A DNA stretch of 64,000 nucleotides from Isoetes taiwanensis (GCA_021234155.1 JAJEKV010000250.1:184001-248000); one strand, 5' to 3'. Shown: positions 47,833 through 57,850, counted from the first letter of the stretch. The notes: generated from the sequence alone by a model not told the origin. Numbers and translations: made by a program.

Positions 47833-48024
47833 AATGTTCTTGGAGACCAAGAGCAAAGCACTGGCCATGTTCCCAGTAGTACTAACTTGATAGGATCCTC
47901 AAGCCTCGAAAAAGTGGGAAATTTTTTTCTCATTTTTGTAGTTTATGCTAAGCTAGTAACAGTTAAGTGAATTGGAACATAATAAGACTAAAAAGAATGA
48001 GCCAAAACCTTCTCGGGCAAGGTG

Positions 48025-48091
48025 GTCTCACACGTCGCGCCTGGTCAAAGAACTGAACTTTAGTTTTTGGACGAGGCGCTACCTGTGAGAC
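48025..48091. repeat. 67-bp palindromic repeat, copy 1
   Basis: Starts GTCTCACACGTCGCGCC and ends GGCGCTACCTGTGAGAC; the arms are complementary over 17 bp with two mismatches. The inner part (AACTGAACTTTAGTTTTT) can pair further. Lies between the primer site and ORFa. Confidence 0.85.
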
Positions 48092-48214
48092 ATTGAGCCA
48101 AGAAGACCTTAAAACTTGATAAATTTCACCAAAGTAATATGGTAAGGCGAGTTCTAAGGTAAAATTAGTTAGAATAGTATGTTTAAATCACTTAAATTAC
48201 TTAAAATTATGTAA

Positions 48215-48280
48215 GATCTCACACGTCGCGCCTGGTCTAAAAACTAAACTCTAGTTTTTGAAGCGAAGCCACCATGAGAC
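48215..48280. repeat. 67-bp palindromic repeat, copy 2 (diverged)
   Basis: Same start (GATCTCACACGTCGCGCC) with a decayed right arm (AAGCCACCATGAGAC). The inner stem is perfect: AAAAACTA, loop AACTC, TAGTTTTT. It lies 190 bp after copy 1 and about 100 bp before the TATA box of ORFa. Confidence 0.8.
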
Positions 48281-48381
48281 CAATAATTAAAAATCTCTGA
48301 AACAAGTGTATGTTTTAAGTAATTAGGTGCCTTGGCACGCTAAATAGAGCAACTTAGATTTTGACCTAAAATTTCCCAAGC

Positions 48382-48389
48382 TATAAATA
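48382..48389 (+). promoter_or_regulatory. TATA box before ORFa of element N
   Basis: CTATAAATAG, 108 bp upstream of the ORFa ATG at 48490. A separate promoter inside the element, distinct from the LTR. Confidence 0.6.
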
Positions 48390-48489
48390 GATGTAGACCC
48401 CACCCATTTGCACGTTCCCGCCCTAGAAATCCGCTCTCCCCCACTTAGGCGCATCTTTTGGCCGATATCCGATCGACGAACCATCAAGC

Positions 48490-49596
48490 ATGGCACTAAC
48501 CAAGCAGATCGCCGGGAAGCCTCATCCAGCTGAAACCACCAGCCGCCACAGACGCCAACCTTATTCGGCGGATGCTTCGCGGAGATGCTCCGGCGAGGGG
48601 GCCTGTTCGGCCGAACGAGGAGGACATCCTGTGAGATCAAGATACATCTGATCGGGATTGATGTTTTCAATCAGCAGTGGATCAAGATGAGGCCGGATCA
48701 CCAACTTCCATGGACCTAAGAGACAAGGGAAGTTTACTGAAGAGATAGAGCGGGAGATTCAAGAGCAGTGAGGGGAAAGAGGACCACTCGGGATGCAGCA
48801 ACAGAGATCCTCAAGACTAAGACGAGGGAGCACAACGGAAAGGAGGACAAAGGAGAAGAGCAGCCGGCCAAGGCTCGACCTAAGCCGAAGAAGAAGACCT
48901 TGCAAAGATGGATTGCAAAACACTAGAAGAAACAACGGGCACGGAAAGCAAGAAGAGGAAGAGGGAAGAGGGAGGAAAAGCGGCCGAGGAGAAGAAGAAG
49001 GCAAAAGGGAAATTCGTGGTGGGCGAGAGGAAGCTCAAGCAAGGGAAGGGCCCAACCCCAAGATCGCCATCACCGAACGGGCCACCGATCAACCACCAAA
49101 CTCCTCCATGACTCCTCCAACGTAAGACTTCAACCCCAACACCGGAGGTGGAAGCTCTTCTAAACCCCCAGTGACGATGAGCGTGTAGTACGAAAGGCAT
49201 AAATACCGAAAGCAGAGCAGCCGGACTAATTGAAGAAGCCCCCTCCTTATCCAAAGGGACAGGAAGAAGCAACCACGCCTGCCCGAGAGACCTACGCCAC
49301 GACCCCTTCAAGATCTATCAAAGAAAAAGATGAGGGAGCATGAGGCATATATGAAGGAGTGGGAGGCTTACAACTCCTACTACGAGGGAGAACAAGGTAG
49401 GTTCAACGATCGAGGGCGACATCCAACTAAGAGCTTGACTCTAAGGCCGCCACCACCAAAGCCCAAGGTCCCCAAGAAGCCAGCCAAGAAGAAAGCCTGC
49501 CAGGAAGGAGACCGAGAGAAGAGCACCGAGGGAGATCCGACACTTCCAAAGGCAGCTACGCCTCTTAATTCCCCCGCGGCCCCTTTGCTCGCCTAG
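48490..49596 (+). pseudogene. ORFa of element N: histone H3-tail-like, NLS-bearing charged protein
   Basis: The ATG at 48490 gives MALTKQIAGKPHPAET, aligned with MARTKQTYRKPGPRT in element H. The first 33 bases resemble an H3 start codon region, and the differences at residues 7 and 9 fall at sites (CTG and CCAGG) of the type that are scrambled elsewhere in this window. The rest is spread over frames: KKRKREEGG and EEKKKAKGK (48950-49010), VGERKLKQGKG, EHEAYMKEWEAYNSYYEG (about 49330-49395) and a Pro/Lys-rich end with PPPKPKVPKKPAKKK. The order charged NLS, acidic or basic low-complexity, then an aromatic-rich helix is shared with element H. Heavily frameshifted as read. Confidence 0.55.
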
Positions 49597-49937
49597 TCGA
49601 GAAGTGATGCGGGATTTTAGGACCGACATGAGGGTCACAGATGAGATGTCGCTGGCACCGCAGAAGTGGCCGAAAGAGAGGATAGTGCAACATTTTGAAG
49701 ACTCGACAGCTTGTAATCGCTCACGCCAAGCAGTAAACCCTCATGAGGAAGGACATGCAATTAGCTAGTTTAATTAAGGGAGATCCCAAATAAACATTTT
49801 GTAAATAATCAAAAATTTTGTAATATAAATCAATTTTGAAGTACTTGATGTGTCTAAACTTGTTTAATTAGGACAAGTTAGCAAGTTTTAGTTTTTGTTT
49901 TAGTGAAATAGGACATTTACAGACCGAAAAGTGTGAT

Positions 49938-50004
49938 GTCTCACAGGTCGCGCCTGGTCAAGAAACGAAAGTTTAGTTTTTGGACGAGGCGCTAGCTGTG
50001 AGAC
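49938..50004. repeat. 67-bp palindromic repeat, copy 3
   Basis: GTCTCACAGGTCGCGCC ... GGCGCTAGCTGTGAGAC. It is in the spacer between ORFa and ORFb. Preceded by GAT and followed by CTC, as is copy 4. Confidence 0.85.
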
Positions 50005-50136
50005 CTCGCCCAAATTTGCCCAAAACAGCTCCAAATTGACCAAGTAAGGGGTCAATTCTGCCTAATTTGAGGAGTCTGTCATCCTTACACCCTTAGTTTA
50101 CGAAATTGGACATGTTATGATCAAAATGGGACTGAT

Positions 50137-50203
50137 GTCTCACACGTCGCGCCTGGTAAAGAAACCAAAGTTTAGTTTTTGAACGAGGCGCTACCTGTGA
50201 GAC
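50137..50203. repeat. 67-bp palindromic repeat, copy 4
   Basis: GTCTCACACGTCGCGCC ... GGCGCTACCTGTGAGAC, 199 bp after copy 3. The pair spacing matches that of copies 1 and 2 (190 bp). Confidence 0.85.
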
Positions 50204-50396
50204 CTCCTACCATTTCCTCACCATAACTTGTCCAATTGATCTCCAACTTGCTATGTTAGGATCTTTAGGTAACCCAGTCATGCTCAAACCCTTAAAATTA
50301 GTCTTCCAATTTCCATTTAGACCTCAATATAAGCTAGAATTGCCCAACTCCAGGAATTTTTCAAGTCACCCAAAAATTAGGGTTTTTCCCCTTTTC

Positions 50397-50404
50397 TATA
50401 AATA
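50397..50404 (+). promoter_or_regulatory. TATA box before ORFb of element N
   Basis: TCTATAAATAGG, 121 bp upstream of the ORFb ATG at 50518. The following leader shares GCTCTTGCCCCCTTAG and CGATTTTCCAG with element H. Confidence 0.65.
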
Positions 50405-50517
50405 GGCCCCTCATTTCTTACGTAGCACCCCACGAGTTTGCTCTTGCCCCCTTAGCCGATTTTCCAGCTCCCCCCGAGCCCTTGCATCCGCTTGCTACTT
50501 TCTTCCTTGCTAGACTC

Positions 50518-52052
50518 ATGGCAACCTCGATTTCGGGGCGATGGTACAGCGCCCGGGCCATGCCGCCGAGGCCGACGCCGATGAGATTTTTTCCGGTCTT
50601 CCGGAAAGAAATTGATGTTCAAGCAACCTTGCACGCAAACCCCAAAGATATAGCGTAGTCTTGTCTCGAATTCCAAGCTAGGGTAGGGCCATCCTTAGTG
50701 CAGCCCCACCTTGCATAGGCTACTTTGTTCCTAGGCAATCCCTTTCAGCCTCTTTAGGCGATGTCCCAAACATTGCCAAGTACTCACAAACAAGGCCCAA
50801 TAAGATGAGAGCCAATGGTCCCCGACCGCCAACAGACCAAATACTTTTCTTTCAACGCTGCCTTAGCCATTTTTCTTACCCACCGTGCCGAAAATCCCAT
50901 GGGAGAAACCTCTATTCCTCCCATGGATGTGGACCCATTAGCCACAGCAGCAGCGGAGCAGCTCCTTTTACAGTATGAACAGGAGCAAGAAGGAAGGGAA
51001 GAAGACGAGGAATCAGAAGAAGAGGACGAGGACTACGTCGAGCTCGACTCAGTGGAAGAGCAGCGGCTAGCAGAACAAGAGTTGTAGGAATTCGAAAGAA
51101 GCCGGCAAACTCTCAGGATCGCGCCACCCCTTGGGCTAGGCATCACAAGCCTAGCCCCCATCATCGTCGAGGGCGAAGAGTATCTGCTCCTAGGCGACAT
51201 CCAGAACCTCCCGGAGTGCAGGGAAAGAGAGTATCGACCCGACGAACTGCCGCACCAACTCCGGAGAACATTGACCTGGACGACTTCATCGTCCGAGGAA
51301 CTTCCGACTTCCCACTCCAAGTAAGGGAAGCCGACATTTACACGAGAGAGTCGACCTCCGATATTCAAGCCTATGGCAACATCAGGCAGATTATGGAGGC
51401 GCGGCAACTACCAACGGAGGAAGAGTTCCTTGCTCTACAGGAACAGATGGGGATCCGCCACAAGACCTCGAACATCTTAACGGCAAGTTCTTCGACAACA
51501 CCTCCCCGAGAGCGAAGAGGCGAGTTCGACCTCAGGAGAGCATCAGCAACAGTCAGAGACTACAGGGAGCTCACCACAGTGGAGGTCGACGATTATGCCA
51601 GCAGACACAGAGTTGGAGGCCGAGGAGGCGAGGACCCGTCACACAACGATAGGTCGCTGCGGTATTACCTTCCCCTGCTGATGGATGGAAGAATAGCGGT
51701 AATTCACCGCAAATTCACCCCCAGAGGCGAGGAAGGAGTATCGATGCTAATTGCGCTCTCAGGCTTTGGCCGGCATGCTCGGCTAGCTCCCAACACCGAG
51801 TATGCCATCCTGGTGAAGAGAGCGGTAGCACTCGATATTTTTGACTTCGCCATTCCTTACAGACGCACAGGGGAAGACCGGCAAAGGACCGCAGCCTATA
51901 CCTCCGAGCGCAGGATAGAAGATTTGGCGAGAGCCTTGCAGGGAGGATCTTCAATCAACGTCCTTAGGAACTTGGGCCATTCAGTGGGAACAGCCCAAGT
52001 GAAGAAGTTCCTAGAGGATAATCCATCATACCGGCGATTCCAAAATAGTTAG
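50518..52052 (+). pseudogene. ORFb of element N: conserved protein of unknown function
   Basis: The start MATSISGRWYSAR (50518) and the segment TKYFSFNAALAIFLTHR (50815 on) align with element H. A long acidic stretch (EEDEESEEEDEDYVELD) is followed by PIIVEGEEYLLLGDIQNLPE. The clean frame 51216-52052 (278 codons) holds the conserved core: LRYYLPLLMDGRIAVIHRKF, TPRGEEGVSMLIALSGFGRH and EYAILVKRAVALDIFDFA, and ends in LEDNPSYRRFQNS. Stops at 50658 and 51085 and a shift near 51216 break the N-terminal third. I looked for capsid, protease, envelope-type membrane segments and movement-protein features and can support none. Conservation of the core between two diverged elements argues that it was maintained as a protein. 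Confidence 0.65.
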
Positions 52053-52207
52053 ATTCTTGATCCCGGGGGTCTTTCTTGTATTAGGATATTATATAATATA
52101 AATATAATCTCTTTTGCACTCTAAATGTTTTGTTGATGTATTTTGTCCCCCAACTATACCAACAAACATAAATAATGCAAGAGAACAAGTAAAACTAACT
52201 ATATAGC

Positions 52208-53560
52208 CATGAACTACTTGTGTATGCAGCTAGAGGCCTAGGCTCAGGGGAACGACAACGCCGAGACCATATGGAAGAACGATCTCGCCCAGCCACCCCC
52301 GGCAAGGAACCTGTTTGAGGAATTCGGACCCATGACCCCGGAAGAGGAAATATCACAGATGAGGACAGACCTTGAACAGATAAAGGCCTTGCTGGCCGCA
52401 CAAGCAGGAGCGGGTTCGGTGGGCAACGCTCAGTTGCCGCAAGCATCAGCTCGGAAAACAGGAAGACACAAGAAGAGGAGCAAGAGAAGGAGGTCCTCCA
52501 GCTTGGAATCCTCCGACTCAAGCTCAGATTCGGACTCCGACTCCGAGGAAGAGGAAGAGCAGGCCCAAGACCGAACAGATGGAAGGCAAAGGAACACTGC
52601 AGATGCAAGGCAGAGGGACACCATAGATGGACGACAAAGGGACACCAGAGCCTCTGACTACCAGAAGAAGGTAGATTCTGCACTAGGCAATGTATGGAAG
52701 GCCTGAACTTCGAGCAGTTCTGGGGGAGAACAGTCGATTAGAAGCAGAGGCATGGCTGGACGAAATGAGTGAGTACGGCAATGCATATGGCATGAAGGAT
52801 AAGGACAAAGGTAGAGTGGCTACAGCCAACTTGAAAGGAGCCGCACGGATTTGGTGGAAGGGTTATGCAAAGGCCCATGGGTTGAGCAGGGATGCTTGCA
52901 AGTTCAGAAAGTTTGCTAAAGCCTTCAAGCGCCATTACGTCCCAAGAGAGCACAAGTCCAAAGATGATGCAACAGCTTCTACAAAGTTGCAACAGTGAAG
53001 GAAACAAATCAGCCCAAAAATACTGAGAGGAATTCATGAGGTTAAGGCTCTATGTGCCAAGGTTGGGTGAAAAGCATGCAGTGGAGAGCTACATTGAGGG
53101 GCTGAATGAGGAGATCCGCAAGCTTGTAAGGGCAATAAACCCTAAGACAGTATCAGAAGCAGAGTCCAAGGCAATAAGCTTGCAAGGGACAGGACCTCAG
53201 AATAGCGGGCAGAGACAACAGTATTACCAGGATAAATGCAAGGCAACAGGGAGTTATAGCCCTAGGGCTGCCAGTCCAGGTCCAGCTAGAGCCCCATATG
53301 GTGGCAATCAGGGAAAGCAGCAGGAGAAGAAACAGGTGTCCTTCAAGGACAAGCAGGAAGGGTCAAACTACTCCAAAGCAGTGCGATCCTTTTTGCAGGC
53401 GATGCCCAAGGAAAAGAGGCATGAGTGCATAGAAAAGCAGCTTTGCTTCAGGTGCTTCCAGCCAGGCCATAGGACAGCAAACTGCCCCTACGTCATGAGT
53501 GCAGTGCTAGCAGAGTTGGGAGATTGGGACACTCTGTCTGACGACGACGGCGAGGCAGCC
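52208..53560 (+). pseudogene. Gag of element N
   Basis: The N-terminal part has a coiled-coil-like ISQMRTDLEQIKALLAAQ, then an arginine/serine and acidic tract (KKRSKRRRSSSLE, SDSDSDSEEEEEQ), and three near-repeats of DGRQRDT (52575-52655). The capsid follows with KGAARIWWKGYAK and FAKAFKRHYVPREH (52830-52945). After a frame change, the 53036 frame gives YVPRLGEKHAVESYIEGLNE, LVRAINPKTVSEAESKAI, and a zinc knuckle CFRCFQPGHRTANC (about 53448-53490; CX2CX4HX4C). It would form the particle and bind RNA. Breaks near 52700-52760 and 52998-53036. Confidence 0.85.
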
Positions 53561-54235
53561 CGCGACTACATTCAGGGTGAGTGTCATATCTTTGCCGCAA
53601 TAGATACAGAGCAAGCAGAGAGCCAGTTTAAAGTAATTTCCATAGTAGGGAAGGCCAAGGCCAAGTCCTTCATAGTCCTGATAGACTCAGGAAGTAGCCA
53701 TAACTTTGCATCCCCCAGAATGGTTGAAATGTTGAAGTTGAAACCGCTAAAGTCGAAGTCGAGGCCCGTTGTTTTAGCAAGTGGAGCAGTAAGGCAGACA
53801 GCAGGCAAGAGAATTAACTTCGACATCGACTTGCCAGGGATTAATATCCAGATGGGGGCAGAAGTAATGGGTATTGGCAAGTATGACTTGATCATAGGAA
53901 TGGAGTATCTTGGACCAGCAGGGGCCATCATTGATTGTGGAAAGCGGAAGGTGACCTTCCCAACACCCGACGGCAAGATCATTGAGATCACAGGTAAAGA
54001 AGTTGTTCCCGTCATGCAGTGTATATCTTCTAAACGGATGTTCAAGTGCATAAAGAGCGAGCAAGTAGCTTATATCTTTAAGCTTGAGATCCAAGAGACT
54101 GAGCCAGAAGAAGGTAAAGAGGATAAGGGGCTCAGCAAGTTACCTAAGCAGGTAGCTAACTTGATCACGGAGTTCCATGATCTCTTTCCAGATGAGATCA
54201 AGCAGCTTCCTCCTTATAGGGGAGTCGAAAAGTAG
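53561..54235 (+). CDS. Aspartic protease of element N (in frame with gag C-terminus)
   Basis: Continues in the open frame that starts at 53036. The active-site motif is VLIDSGSSHNFASPRM, with the catalytic Asp codon at 53684-53686. FDIDLPGINIQMGAEVMGIG and YDLIIGMEYLGPAGAIIDC are the typical retropepsin flap and C-terminal strands of plant Ty3/gypsy elements. The frame ends at 54235 just after FHDLFPDEIKQLPPYRG, the usual linker to reverse transcriptase, so the stop there is a break in what should be one polyprotein. Confidence 0.85.
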   Translation, partial: RDYIQGECHIFAAIDTEQAESQFKVISIVGKAKAKSFIVLIDSGSSHNFASPRMVEMLKLKPLKSKSRPVVLASGAVRQTAGKRINFDIDLPGINIQMGAEVMGIGKYDLIIGMEYLGPAGAIIDCGKRKVTFPTPDGKIIEITGKEVVPVMQCISSKRMFKCIKSEQVAYIFKLEIQETEPEEGKEDKGLSKLPKQVANLITEFHDLFPDEIKQLPPYRGVEK

Positions 54236-54960
54236 AGATAGCACTTAACCGGGAACAAAGCCGACAAGTAAGACTCCATACGTAATGACGACATAGGAGT
54301 TGACTCGGAGCTAAAGAAGCAATTTAGGAGAGTTGCTCGACCTAGGCTTTATTAGACCTAGCGTCTCGCCGTTTGGAGCACCTATTCTTTTTGTAAAGAA
54401 GAAGGATGGTAGTTTGAGGATGTGCATAGACTATAGGCAGTTGAACAAGCACACCATTAAGAACAAGTATGCGCTTCCCCGGATCGATGACTTGATGGAT
54501 CAGCTCCAAGGGCAAAGGTCTTCTCCAAAATCGACTTAAGGTCAGGCTATCACCAAATCCGGATTAAGGAAGAAGATATTCATAAAACCGCTTTCAGAAT
54601 GCGGTACGGGCACTATGAATTCACGGTAATGCCTTTTGGCTTATCAAACGCCCCAGCAACGTTCATGAGGCTCATGAATGACATCTTCAGCTAGACACCT
54701 TTGTGATAGTTTTCTTTGATGACATTCTGGTGTATAGCAGATCCCATGTGCAACACTTAAGGAGAGTGCTGGAGAAGTTGAAGAGGCACCGGTTATGCGC
54801 CAAGTTGTCGGCGCCACCAAGAACGGAGAAGGTGGAATACCTTGGTCATGTGATCTCAGCAGAAGGAATCTCGACGGACCCTGCCAAGATTGAAGCCGTC
54901 ATTCAGTGGCGAAGAATGTGCATGAGGTCAGAAGTTTTCTCGGCCTAGCAGGGTACTACA
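54236..54960 (+). pseudogene. Reverse transcriptase of element N
   Basis: Frame 54333-54539 holds [40 protein letters not shown] and [11 protein letters not shown]. The next frame holds [15 protein letters not shown] (first catalytic Asp) and [20 protein letters not shown]. Frame 54703-54948 holds IVFFDDILVYSRS with the FFDD catalytic pair near 54713-54724 and VEYLGHVISAEGI. Two frame changes (near 54525 and 54690) interrupt it. The motif set is typical of Ty3/gypsy chromoviruses. Confidence 0.88.
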
Positions 54961-55500
54961 GGAAGTTCGTGAAGAACTTTGCTAAGATAGCGGCCCCCCT
55001 AACAGACTTAACGAGGGCGGAGAAAGTGAAAGATTGGGTAGAGCATTGGCACAAGAAAGCCCAAGCGGGGTTTGAATTATTAAAAGAAGCTTTAACAACC
55101 GCCCCAGTCTTAACCCTGCCGGACCCAGAAAAAGATAAGCTTGTAGCCACATATGCGAGTAAGATAGCTACAGGTGCAGTGCTTATGCAAGAAGAGTGTG
55201 TGGTAGCGTATGATTCCAGGAAGATGAACGACGCCGAGACGCGCTACCCAACGCACGATCAGGAATTGCTTGCAGTTGTCAGGGCATTAAGAATTTAGAG
55301 GCACTATCTCTTGAGAAGGAAGTTCCAATTGGATACCGACCATCAGAGCCTCCAGTATGTATTCACGCAACCACACCTTAATCTGAGGCAGCGAAGGTGG
55401 ATGGAGTTCCTCGAGGAATATGACTTTGATATAGTTTACAAGCCGGGGAAGCTCAATGTGGTAGCGGATGCGCTTTCAAGGCATCCCCTGACAACTAGGG
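54906..55500 (+). pseudogene. RNase H region of element N
   Basis: EVRSFLGLAGYYRKFVKNFA, then LVATYASKIATGAVLMQ, YPTHDQELLAVVRAL, and after a stop at 55296-55298 FQLDTDHQSLQYVF and VVADALSRHP. In most Ty3 elements the first box reads TDAS; here it is TYAS, so the first catalytic Asp is Tyr. Either the enzyme is dead or a base is wrong. Confidence 0.8.
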
Positions 55501-56815
55501 TGCATTGCAATGCAATTTCGACGCTCTCCAGCGACTTTGGTAAGAAGATTGAAGAGTCCTTGCCAACGGATGTGGATTTCAGGGAAGTATGGGCAAGCCT
55601 CTCTAGGGAGGCTAGAACAGATAAGGAGCGGGAAGCCTTCAAACATTATAAGAAGGAAGGCAACCTGTTATATCATAAGAACAAGTTGTGCGTACCCGAA
55701 TCATCAGGGGTAAGGAAATTGATCCTCCACGACACGCACAACAGCCCAATAGCTGGCCATGCGGGATTCATGAAAACATATTTCAAAGTGCGCAGCAGCT
55801 ATTATTGGCCAGGAATGAAGAAGCAGGTAGCTCGCTACATCAAGGAATGTCAGCTATGTCAGCAGACAAAGGCAGAGCAGCTCCGAATTCCAGGGGCTTT
55901 GGAGCTATTAGCGGTGCCAAACGCTAAGTGGGAGGTGATCAGCATGGATTTCATCACAGGACTCCCAAGGACCGTAAGAGGGAAAGACGCTTTGATGGTA
56001 GTAGTCGACAAGTTGTCGAAAATGGCACATTTTGTGCCTTGCAGAACCACAGATACCGCTATACAGCGAAGCTCTTCACCAAAGAGATCTTCAGGCTTCA
56101 TGGCATGCCAAGGGAGATTATCTCCGACAGGGATCCGAAGTTCATGAGTGCCTTTTGGCAAGACCTCTTTACGACGATTCAGACCAAGCTATCCATGAGC
56201 ACGGCCTATCATCCGCAGACGGATGGCCAAACGGAGCGGACCAACAGGATTCTGGAGGACATGCTACGGAACTATGTCTGGAACAAGCAAGGTATGTGGG
56301 AAGAATTTATTCACTTGGTGGAGTTTGCCTACAATAGCACCAAGCAAGAATCATCCCAAATGTCGCCGTTTATGATCAATTACGGCTATCAATGCCTAAC
56401 TCCAGACACTTGGCACAATCCCGTGTCAAAAGTAGAGGTTTCACAGCAGATGTTGTCCGACATGCAGCAGCTCGTGGAGGAAGTTCGAGGGTATCTTCTG
56501 GCAGCAAGGAGTCGACAAAAGAGCATCGCCGACAAGCATCGAACAGTTAGAGAGTTCCGAGTTGGAGACGATGTATGGCTCAAGATCAAGGTGAAGCAAG
56601 CGAAGCTCCGTATCGGCAATTGCAAGAAGCTTGCTCCAAGGTGGGCTGGACCTTTCAGAATAGTCAAGAGAGTAGGTAATCAATCCTACAAGTTAGACTT
56701 GCCAGCACACCTAAAGATTCATAAGGTCTTCCACGTAAGTTTGTTGAAGAAGCATACTCCAAATCCAGACGAAGTCTTGGATACTCCAACGTTGTTGGAA
56801 ATGACGGAAGAGTAG
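55500..56815 (+). pseudogene. Integrase of element N
   Basis: An HHCC zinc domain (HDTHNSPIAGHAGF ... ECQLCQQTK, about 55730-55865), then the catalytic core with Asp in SMDFITGLP (about 55945), Asp in REIISDRDPKF and Glu in DGQTERTNRILED (about 56110-56250). After the core comes a GPY/F module (LAPRWAGPFRIVKRVGNQS) and HKVFHVSLLKKH. A one-base frame change near 56045 separates the two halves, and a TAG at 56813-56815 precedes the chromodomain. Confidence 0.88.
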
Positions 56816-57037
56816 CTGGAAATAGTTCCAGAGTTGATTCTTGATAAAGCCTTCAAGAAAACGAGGAGATCAGAATTTCTCCAATACTTGGTCAAGTGGA
56901 AACACTTGCCAGTGGAAGACGCGACATGGGTACTTAAGAAAGATCTAGTAAAGCAGTACCCACAGTTCATGGAGCAATGGGACGGCAAGGTCATCTCCGA
57001 AGAAATCGGCTCAGGCATGTCGATTTGTGTAGATTAA
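56816..57037 (+). pseudogene. Integrase C-terminal chromodomain of element N
   Basis: In frame with the integrase beyond a TAG: ELILDKAFKKTRRSEFLQYL then VKWKHLPVEDATWVLKKDL. This is the chromodomain core (KW at the second cage position, then D-x-T-W). Of the three cage aromatics in HP1-type domains only the Trp is clear; the first and third positions are not aromatic, as in many plant chromovirus domains. It targets integration to particular chromatin in this lineage. The gene ends at 57037. Confidence 0.82.
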
Positions 57038-57836
57038 TTCTATGTGTAGTTAAGATTAATCTACGCATGCAACCTATGTTAGGTATGGGTCGCATGCGTT
57101 GTTACCGATGATGAGACCACTACGGTGATCTCTAGGGCGTGGTGTAATGTCAATGTAGGCATGACCGCGTTTCCGCTTGGATGAGTGGAAGGTAGATTAG
57201 AAAGTCTACTTCTGTCCCACAGAAGTAGACGACCTTGAGAGAAAGGAGGTCATTGAGGAATGCATTGATAGGAAAGGCACCTTTAGCCCCATATATGCTT
57301 TGATAGGAGGACATATAGGCATATAGGCGCTGTCTCCGCAGCCATAATGGAAGATTCACCCTCTTCCTACGCCGGGAGGTTAGCCATGCATCCATGTAGA
57401 TAGGTGGAGTGGTCACCATATAACCAAAATTTTATTAATAATTAAATGGTACTAACGTAGTGTCGACCTGCAGGCCAATAGAGCGCTCCGGAGGGCAAGG
57501 AGGTCGAGCTACGAAGACTTGCAACACAAATTTTGTTGGAATGTGTTGCAAGGAATGAAGAGTACCTCGAACGATAATTATATATACGAAATGTTAAAAA
57601 TTTGATAAATTAAATTATCATGATAAGAGAATTATTGAATAATTTGTTTTAAGGATGTTATGAATTGATAAGTTATTTCATAAGTTAAAGGCGTAATAAT
57701 GTTCTAAAAATATTACCTTAGGGTAATTTTAATAAATGTGTAGGTATTGTAATAGTATATTGTATGCATCAAGTTGGTTGCAGGTTAGGACGTTTCCAAG
57801 GTGGGGAGACCCACGATGCTGCGGACAACATCATTT
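57038..57836 (+). other. 3' UTR of element N
   Basis: Non-coding, AT-rich at its right. Contains the perfect hairpin at 57204-57230 and a first polypurine-like CCAAGGTGGGGAGAC at 57796-57810, which nearly duplicates the true tract 40 bp later. Confidence 0.6.
57204..57230. terminator. Perfect 12-bp hairpin in the 3' UTR
   Basis: GTCTACTTCTGT, loop CCC, ACAGAAGTAGAC. Could be an RNA stability or 3'-processing structure; function is inference and the type label is only the nearest available. Confidence 0.5.
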
Positions 57837-57850
57837 CAAGGTGGGGAGAA
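57837..57850 (+). promoter_or_regulatory. Polypurine tract of element N
   Basis: CAAGGTGGGGAGAA immediately before the TGTGACG start of the 3' LTR. Confidence 0.85.

Noticed and set aside
51216-52052. ORFb as a 30K-type viral movement protein
   Set aside because: The hydrophobic core region invited the comparison, but I cannot find the diagnostic Asp-containing motif or strand order. Left as unknown.
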